Below, piece after piece: positions 57,201 to 64,000 of a stretch of 64,000 bases of DNA. A program made the translations under genes and the position numbers. The notes under the pieces are model-generated. The model searched no databases, was not told where the DNA came from, and saw only the letters and a program-made list of their open reading frames with translations. The stretch is from Sisyra terminalis. Its lineage: Eukaryota > Arthropoda > Insecta > Neuroptera > Sisyridae. The stretch's first letter is position 1, and each line of letters opens with the position of its first letter. The stretch covers positions 44,965,701 through 45,029,700 of the forward strand of contig OY292275.1 of assembly GCA_958496175.1 (NCBI GenBank), read 5' to 3'.

Positions 57201-58394
57201 AATTACATTGGTACGAACATACGTGAAGGATGAATAAAACGATAATCCTGTAAAAGGTATGAAACTAGAAACATTGCAGATTTTCCGATTGTATGTAAAC
57301 AAGGAGGGAGAAATACTAAGAAGATAGTGATGGAATGTAGTTGAGAGACCAAATAAGAATATTGGAGACGAAACATGAGGAAATCGCAAAAAATATTACT
57401 TAGATTTTATGGATTTCAAAGATCATAATTATTTTTGTTTAACAAATTTAGTCAAAACAAAACTAAGGTTCAAATTTGTATGAATAGGAAAATTTTCAAA
57501 CAAAAAGTGGACACAGAACAACATTGAGGTTTCATTGAGTATTCGAAGCGTTATTGCTTGGATTCTGGAAACTCAACATGAAAATGACCTTAACTTGTCA
57601 GTGACATGCATATAAATTATGCGTTGCCTTAATATTAAGTATCGGCTTAAGTTGTGGATTATTTTCGATATTACATAGTCGAAAATAGCCACAGCTGTAG
57701 CATAGCATAGCTTGGACTTAGAATTCATCGCAAGTGGGCTCAACGAATCTCGCATTTGTCTACGAAAGCTCCACGCTAAGCCAATTGTAAGCTCAAGTTT
57801 GCATCACACGCAAACTTTCCGAGAAAATGAATTCATTGATTTACGAAAATGTAAATCTAACTAGCTAATTCGAAATTTTAGCGAGTCGGTTGTTTAAACA
57901 CGCCCGCTATTTGTTGTCGCTAGTGTTTTATTAAATTAAACGAGATAAATTCAATTAAAGTGCTTTGTTCCCCTTCGCAATGATTTTAACGCCTATTAGA
58001 AAAGCCTTACGATTCGTGTGTTCGTTATCATAACACTTGTAGTGTTATTTTCAACAGGCGAAACTCAAATATCTGAATTGCCAACTTAAAAATCAAATGC
58101 CTTAGGTAAATGCAACATTTATGAATCATTTTTGTGGTTAATTAGATTTGAAATACATAATTTTATTTCGTGGGAAATCAAATGAGAAATTAGCTAAATA
58201 TTTACACCAAACAAAAAATAACCGAATTGCAATTCTTTAAAAGATATTTAGAAATAAAGTAGTAAAATTTCAATATTATTCCAATACAAATATATACATT
58301 TTTATAACAAATCAAAAAGTTTCGAAACTAATAATAATTTTTCTTGAATAATACCTATATATATATTTATCAAGGATAATACATTCACTTTGCT
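57201..58394. other. Non-coding; GC-richer block 57560-58080
   Basis: No gene recognised. 57560-58080 has more CG dinucleotides and fewer homopolymers than neighbouring DNA. Confidence 0.4.
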
Positions 58395-58580
58395 TAAATT
58401 TCATGTAGACAAGTTGTCTAGACTTCCAAAAAACGCTTCAGTTGCGGATGCGACTTCATTATTTGTGAAAATCTCTTTCTTGAAGCATACTTTTTAAGCT
58501 CCCAAGTATTAGAACTAAATATTTTCATAAAGTTATATAATCGTTGTAGACTAGATCTGTTAAATTTCATATACAAGAAA
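58395..58580 (-). pseudogene. Short mariner-like transposase C-terminal relic
   Basis: On the minus strand one frame reads KKEIFTNNEVASATEAFFGSLD (split: KKEIFTNNEV, ASATEAFFGSLD), ended by a stop. This fits the C-terminal FTNxEEVxxATEAYFExLD stretch of mariner transposases. A weak DLVYNDY block precedes it in another frame. No ends identified. Alternative: chance similarity. Confidence 0.4.
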
Positions 58581-59109
58581 CTTTTGTCTTGTTAATAAAA
58601 TCGGTTTAATACTAATTTTAAATGATACCGAACTGATTTGATTGATTTTCTTTATCTTTTGAATTTAGGTGAATGTTTGTCCTCGTAAAAATGGCACAGA
58701 TACAACGAAAAAAAACGTGTGAAAAAAAATCCGGTTCTCATATACCATATTGTTAGTTTCGAGATAAGATATTCTTCAGATTATTATAGTGTATAAATAA
58801 ACATTGAGGGATTAGAATAAAATGGCGTAACTAAGATTATATTGTTACGGATTATCTTTTAACTATATTTATGTTAAAGCTTCTATACTTACTCTTCAAA
58901 AATCATTATCTATCATTTCGCTGAGATATTTTCTTTGAGTTCTAACGCTCATGAAGTTAAAATTGCGAAAAGTTCTATTTTTTATTTTTTTATTTCAATT
59001 CAAAGAATAGTCCAGCTAATCGCCATCGATTGCTATGTGAAGCATATAGGAATATGTTCCACCAATAGAAACATGGTAATTTCGTTTTTGGTGTTTTAAA
59101 AAATTATAA

Positions 59110-59572
59110 TTTTGGTATCATTATCGAAGAATGCAAAATCAAACCAGTAAAGTTTGAGATGCTGAGCTGCAAGAGTTATTGGGTTGAAGTCCAACTCAAG
59201 AAGAGTTAGCAAGTGGTGCATAATGTCTTGAGACCATGGATATGACTCAAAAACAGGGAAACTGGATTTCGCATGAGTTGTTAAAGAAAGTTTGGAGGAA
59301 CTTCAATGGAAAGCCTCACCAAACCCACCATATTTACCAAATATTATTTTACTAAATATTAACCTGTCCGATAACCACCCAGCTCGATCCATGAGCCATG
59401 GCTAGGCTGAGCAGCACTTCAGAGTTCTGATTTGGCAGCAGAAGACGCTAAAAGCCAGATTGATTCCTGGATCACGTGGACGGATGAGAATGTTTTTGAA
59501 ATGGAAAAAGGACTCCATATTCTATCTCAAAGATGGGAAAAAGCAATCTCTAACGACAGATTTGAAGGAAAA
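59110..59572 (+). pseudogene. Mariner transposase relic with catalytic core deleted
   Basis: From 59161 one frame reads AELQELLG, then SPTQEELASGA, CLETMDMTQKQGNWISHELLKK with two stops, matching the mariner helix-turn-helix / WVPHEL region. It continues, with frame changes, into the C-terminal segment: NPPYLPNI near 59320, then IDSWITWTDENVF and LSQRWEKAISNDRF near 59460-59565. The DDD catalytic core between them is lost. Terminal repeats not found. Confidence 0.7.
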
Positions 59573-59985
59573 AATAAAGTAGCAGTTTTTTAAGTTAAAC
59601 TTTGAAATGATAAATTAAATAGCTCATAATTTATTTGTACACTTTACGAGTAATATATTTTATTCCTTTAGGTACTAGGTTTTGATGGTGTTATCTTTTA
59701 TTTAAAAGCAGTAGCTAATTGGTGCACGTTTTTTATTCTATTATTAACAAATACTTCATAAATTTGCAAAATTTTCAAATGGAATTTAAAAATTCCAGTA
59801 CGTTATAGTGTAGAACAAGCCATCGCCCTTTAGCGATAAATTATATCTTACCATAATTGTGTCTTATAAATACTAATTTTACTAAGTACTAAAACACCCA
59901 TTGAAGGGATATATCGTCTTTCTGAGAAGTATTTCACACTTAAACGATTTTTTTCGATTCAAATGCTGTTAAAATGAATTTTAAG

Positions 59986-60155
59986 CTTACTGGAGTCCGA
60001 GTAGCCAAGGTGGCCTCTCCAAAACAGGTAGGTGTTAGGTTTGAATTTCGTATTGAGCAAATTTTCGATATTTTTTAATAACTGGATTTTAATTCACCCT
60101 AAAGTCGCCAAAGACCTTTGTAGTTATTAAGCGACGATATATGACAATAAAATAC
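59986..60155 (+). mobile_element. tRNA-derived SINE with target duplication
   Basis: The head resembles a tRNA gene: A-box-like GTAGCCAAGGTGG (60001-60013) and a decayed B box GGTTTGAATTTC (60038-60049). A tRNA-unrelated body and A-rich tail follow (ACAATAAAAT). Flanked by TGAATTTTAAG (59975-59985) and TGAATTTTGAAG (60156-60167), differing by one base. The body matches 44383-44505. Confidence 0.7.
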
Positions 60156-60167
60156 TGAATTTTGAAG

Positions 60168-62831
60168 TTCAATGGACAAAAATAATAGTAAATGTCAATT
60201 TATTTCCTTTTTATTATAATATGAAAGTTTCAATTTCAAAGAAAATGTTTATTTGGCTGTTTCAAGAATCTTGAGATCAATAAAATAACCGCAAATTAAG
60301 TGTATTCATTAGTTAAAAGGGACATAAAACCGAGGAAAAACTGAAGATGTTTCCTTGTAAATAGGCCGTTTTGTATGTCTTTCATGGATTTTAGGGGTAG
60401 TCCGCTCAACTTCAATCGCTTTTCTCCATTCACATTATACAAGCCAGCTGATTAAAAAAGCCTGGCAACGAAAATCTTTATTAATAATATCCATTATATG
60501 AATGTTGTTTTTTTCAAATCAATACGTTTAAATTTTTTTCGTTAACAACATAATATTTTTTCTTGGAATAGTAATATGGCTTGGAAAGTATATATGTTAT
60601 TTCTGTATTTCGTATGCCAGTTTAAAAAAAATCAATGGAACATCATAAATTGAATCAGAATTGACGGAAAGTCATTTTTTATTTCAATTTACTATAAAGT
60701 GTTTCAATATCTTATCTTTTAGGTCATTAGCATCGCTATGATAGCGTAAAATGTTTGAATGTATCGATTATTTATATTTCTGCGAATATATCGAGGGAGG
60801 GAATAGTTAATTTTGCTTGTAATTTATTCAAGTATAAGTATGACAACTTAAATAGAAAAATGATAACAAATTTAAATGAAAAATTTCAAATGCTTTCATT
60901 ATTATTAAAGTAGAAAAGCGTCATCTTAAAAAAACATTTTATCTACTTAAAACTTAAACTCTATTTATCTGAAAAGTTCGTTCAAAAATAGGATGTCGTA
61001 ATCTATAAGAAAAGTTATAATCTAAAATGACAATCTACAAGTTTCGTATAATGTTCGATTTCATTTCTTATAATGTTCGTTTTGGACTATCGTCAGTCGT
61101 TTGATTTCTAATCTTTTCCCATAACCATTTTGGCAAGCATATTTTTTTGGAAAATAGAAAAGTTACTTTAATGTAAAACCAATAATATAACTTTTAATAA
61201 AATCATGCAACATCGAAATGCATTCAACTTTTCACATAAAAAACAACTCAGTTGCACATCTCGAACGGCAATCATTTATTACTTTTTGACATGCTTTGGC
61301 GACTGAAACTTTGTCAGAGTAGCTGAAACGGAGTCTGGAGAATTTCCAAAAACTACCAAGAGATTTTGTTGAGTGCTAGCGAATTTGAAAAACCCACAAA
61401 CAGCAAAGAAATCATTTAAAAACACTTTATAATAAATCATTAGTTATTTACGGAAAAGTTTCCTTTTTAAAGTTCAACTTTTTTAATGAATGAAAAGATT
61501 TGAATCGTCCTGAGATCAAAGTAATCATGAGCGCACACATTTATTTATAGGGGAGGGGGCCATATGAAATATGTAAAATTCAGAAACCTTTATAAAATTT
61601 AATTGGGAAAATCCTGCAAATGTATTCTAAAAAGAAAGTAGGCAATCCACATTCATTAAAATATTGGAACAGATAAATATTTCAAAAATGATATTTTAAA
61701 GTTCTTCTAATTTCATTTTCTGCGTGTTAAGAAATATATCCACAAGATAATCTAATTTTATTACATCGCGGTTATTTTTTATCAATAAATTCCAATTTCT
61801 TTATAAAAAATGAATTTCAAAACCTTTCAATTACGTTTCTAGACTTAGAAATTTGAGTTACTCAAACGTTTTTTTATTTCTGACTTATGAAATCAGAACA
61901 CTATGAAATGGCTTGAAATATTTAAGACTTACGAATTATTTACTGTTTCTCTGAATTTCAGCAAAAAATAATTTTATTCTCTTAAGTTGATCTCGTGAGT
62001 TTTAATTAATTATTGATAATGTGCCAATAACTTTTTATCCATACCACTTGTCGCACATAAGAATGAACTTAAATATAGAGGTAGCCAAGTAGGGTAACGG
62101 AAGCCATATTTCTATACCCTTAATAGGATGAATCTGTGTAATTTTAAAATATTATGATGTTCTAATTCTACTTTCTGGGAGCTATTTTTTTAAGATTGGA
62201 ATGATTTCACTTGTCTTATCTGATTTTACTTTATCTATGAACTCCAGAGATAATATTGATTTTTATAATTGAAAGAATTTCCTATAATTAAAAGTTTTTT
62301 TTTTTTTTTGATATCCAATTATTCTACCACACAAAATTTTTATCTCTTTATAGTATTAGAGTTAGATCCCATGATCGCCAGACCTTTGTTATTTTATAAA
62401 AGCTGAAAGTTTCTCAGCGCATGCTCGCAACACAAGTAGGAACAAGTAGGCAACTATGAAGTTAAGATCCTCGTGGTTTTGGCGTGGTTTAGGTAGCAAA
62501 GATGTGAAAAATATCGACTTAATTCTATCAAATAATAATACGTACTTTCTTAATATTCCATTAATATTCGCTTCGGCATAGTATAAGAACCCATATCATC
62601 CATTTTCAGACACTTACCATTGTGGCAACCCCTTGCCAGATACCCTTAAGCTTTAAAAATTGTAACTATAGTTACATTAGAGCATAAAAATTGAATTATG
62701 AATAATTATTACCAATTAATTATTATGAGTTATGAAGTATGATTTGAATTGTTATTTGGGTAATTATTAGAAAAGGTTTCCTTAGTAGTCAAATAGTTTT
62801 AATAACTCTTGCCCCTGAGCAAAAAAATGCA
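60168..62831. other. Non-coding, no recognised element
   Basis: AT-rich, no coding similarity or element ends recognised. Confidence 0.5.
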
Positions 62832-62840
62832 ATAAAAATA

Positions 62841-62995
62841 TAAGGTTTATAAATTACACAGGTTGCCCCATTAGAAAAAAAAGTATGACGTCATACGAAG
62901 AATTTTGCAATTTGAATCAGTCTGAAGATATGTACGAATTTCTTCTGGATACGTCACGTAGCGCATGAGGCCACCTGTGTATTTTATAAACCTTG
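62841..62995 (+). mobile_element. MITE copy 2 with 9-bp target duplication
   Basis: A 155-bp copy, same orientation and more than 90% like the 5738 element by eye. Flanked by its own 9-bp duplication ATAAAAATA (62832-62840 and 62996-63004). The first base is T instead of C, the rest of the terminal repeat intact. Different target sequence with the same duplication length confirms independent transposition. Confidence 0.85.
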
Positions 62996-63004
62996 ATAAA
63001 AATA

Positions 63005-64000
63005 AAATATATTCATAATCGCCCCTAGTCGTTTGCTGAGTTGGGAGCATGCGCTGTAAAACTTTCAGCTTTAATGAATTAATGAACAGCTTTCAATCTT
63101 GGGCTATGAGTATAGTAAAAAACGATAAAAATTAACTTAATTCTAAAATAACTATTAAGAAAGCTTAGATAGCTTAATATGAATAAAAATGTATTTTGCA
63201 GTTTTAATAGAGAAATGTGTTTTCGTTTCCAAAAGGATGTTTATCATGAACGTAGGTAAAGCTTGGGTATTTTGGTAAATGGGATGGTAGAAAGGCAAGG
63301 AAAAACAAATAATCTATTCCAACGATAATAACTGAAAAAATTCAAATGTGTTTTATGAACCATTACTTTTTTTAAACATACTACCCTGTCAATAACTTAA
63401 ACAAATAAGACAGTTATTCGTTTTTGCAAAAAAAATGTTACTAATTAAGAACAACATATTTAATAAGAGACAATAGGTTTTTAAATTTTTTCTTTACATT
63501 TCACTAAATGTAAAATTCATCCAGAGATTTTTTGTTAAATATTGTTCTACAAATAAAAAAAAAATCTACATATATTCTAGAGTTACATTGGAGACTAGAA
63601 AAACAAAAGCAAAATATTTTTTGTCGAAAAAAGAATCGAACAAATGCAGTATAGTTTGTTTCAAACTTTTACGACTACACTACTATTCACTTTTCTCAAA
63701 AAAACCATTTTAAACTTAACTTTTAATGTCAAACAAAGCTGGCGTGAAAATATTCAACAGTTTCCAATGTTAAATAAAAATTATAATGCAGAGAAAATAT
63801 AATCGATCGTAAATTTATAATCACACACTTATTTTTATTATAACAACTTATTCAATTGGGGATCAATTTAAAAAAAGAAAAATACTCGATTTTCTTATCT
63901 CCCATAGAAAATCGTTCTGTTATATGAAGAACTTAGACAAATAGTCATTTGATCCTTCGAGATCTTTGTCCAAATTTTCTCGCATTAATCGCCTAAAGAC
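63005..64000. other. Non-coding, no recognised element
   Basis: AT-rich, nothing recognised up to the window edge. Confidence 0.5.

Overview
The window is AT-rich eukaryotic nuclear DNA, very probably from an insect. Three things point there: a Tret1-like sugar transporter gene with GT-AG introns, relics of jockey-type LINEs, mariner and hAT elements, and a tRNA-derived SINE family. A beetle or another pterygote is plausible, but I cannot fix the order from sequence alone. There is no prokaryotic gene organisation and no CRISPR array.

Only one host protein-coding gene can be supported. It is a 12-TM major facilitator (SLC2/Tret1-like) on the + strand, with coding exons at 43953-44025, 48701-48977, 49044-49579 and 52593-53113. 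Spliced, these give exactly 1407 nt (468 residues plus stop). The first exon is short and lies 4.7 kb upstream. The second intron is 66 nt with no in-frame stop, so translating through it hides it as a 22-residue insertion. The third intron holds a nested stack of mobile elements that begins 18 bp after the donor exon.

Everything else is non-coding and repeat-dominated. Left part (1-20 kb): a hAT-like element (1635-2234), a 9-bp-TSD MITE (5738-5888), a dispersed repeat next to a large palindrome (8590-9393), a hAT MITE (12572-12800), a 5'-truncated jockey LINE with a 12-bp target duplication (13028-13816), a mariner pseudogene (15745-16369) and a hAT-like repeat (16447-17563). Middle (20-43 kb): a second mariner-like pseudogene split by a GTAAC/GATAC-rich repeat, an RNase-H LINE relic near 24.3 kb, a palindrome at 27.2 kb, a GGCCGAT-rich element nested inside a dispersed repeat (30539-32096), hAT MITEs, and an 820-bp TA-flanked long-TIR element (40909-41728). 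Right part (53-64 kb): a palindrome, a 229-bp tandem duplication, two more mariner relics, a SINE with target duplication, and the second copy of the 9-bp-TSD MITE.

The most interesting signal is a hammerhead-ribozyme-like core in both arms of three large inverted repeats (9012-9393, 51805-52307, 56241-56600). It reads CTGANGA, short stem, GAAAC, then TT or TC. The flanking stem I pairs as GTAC/GTAC in one family and CGC/GCG in another, which is covariation rather than simple sequence conservation. I interpret these as non-autonomous Penelope-like or retrozyme-like units, but that is inference.
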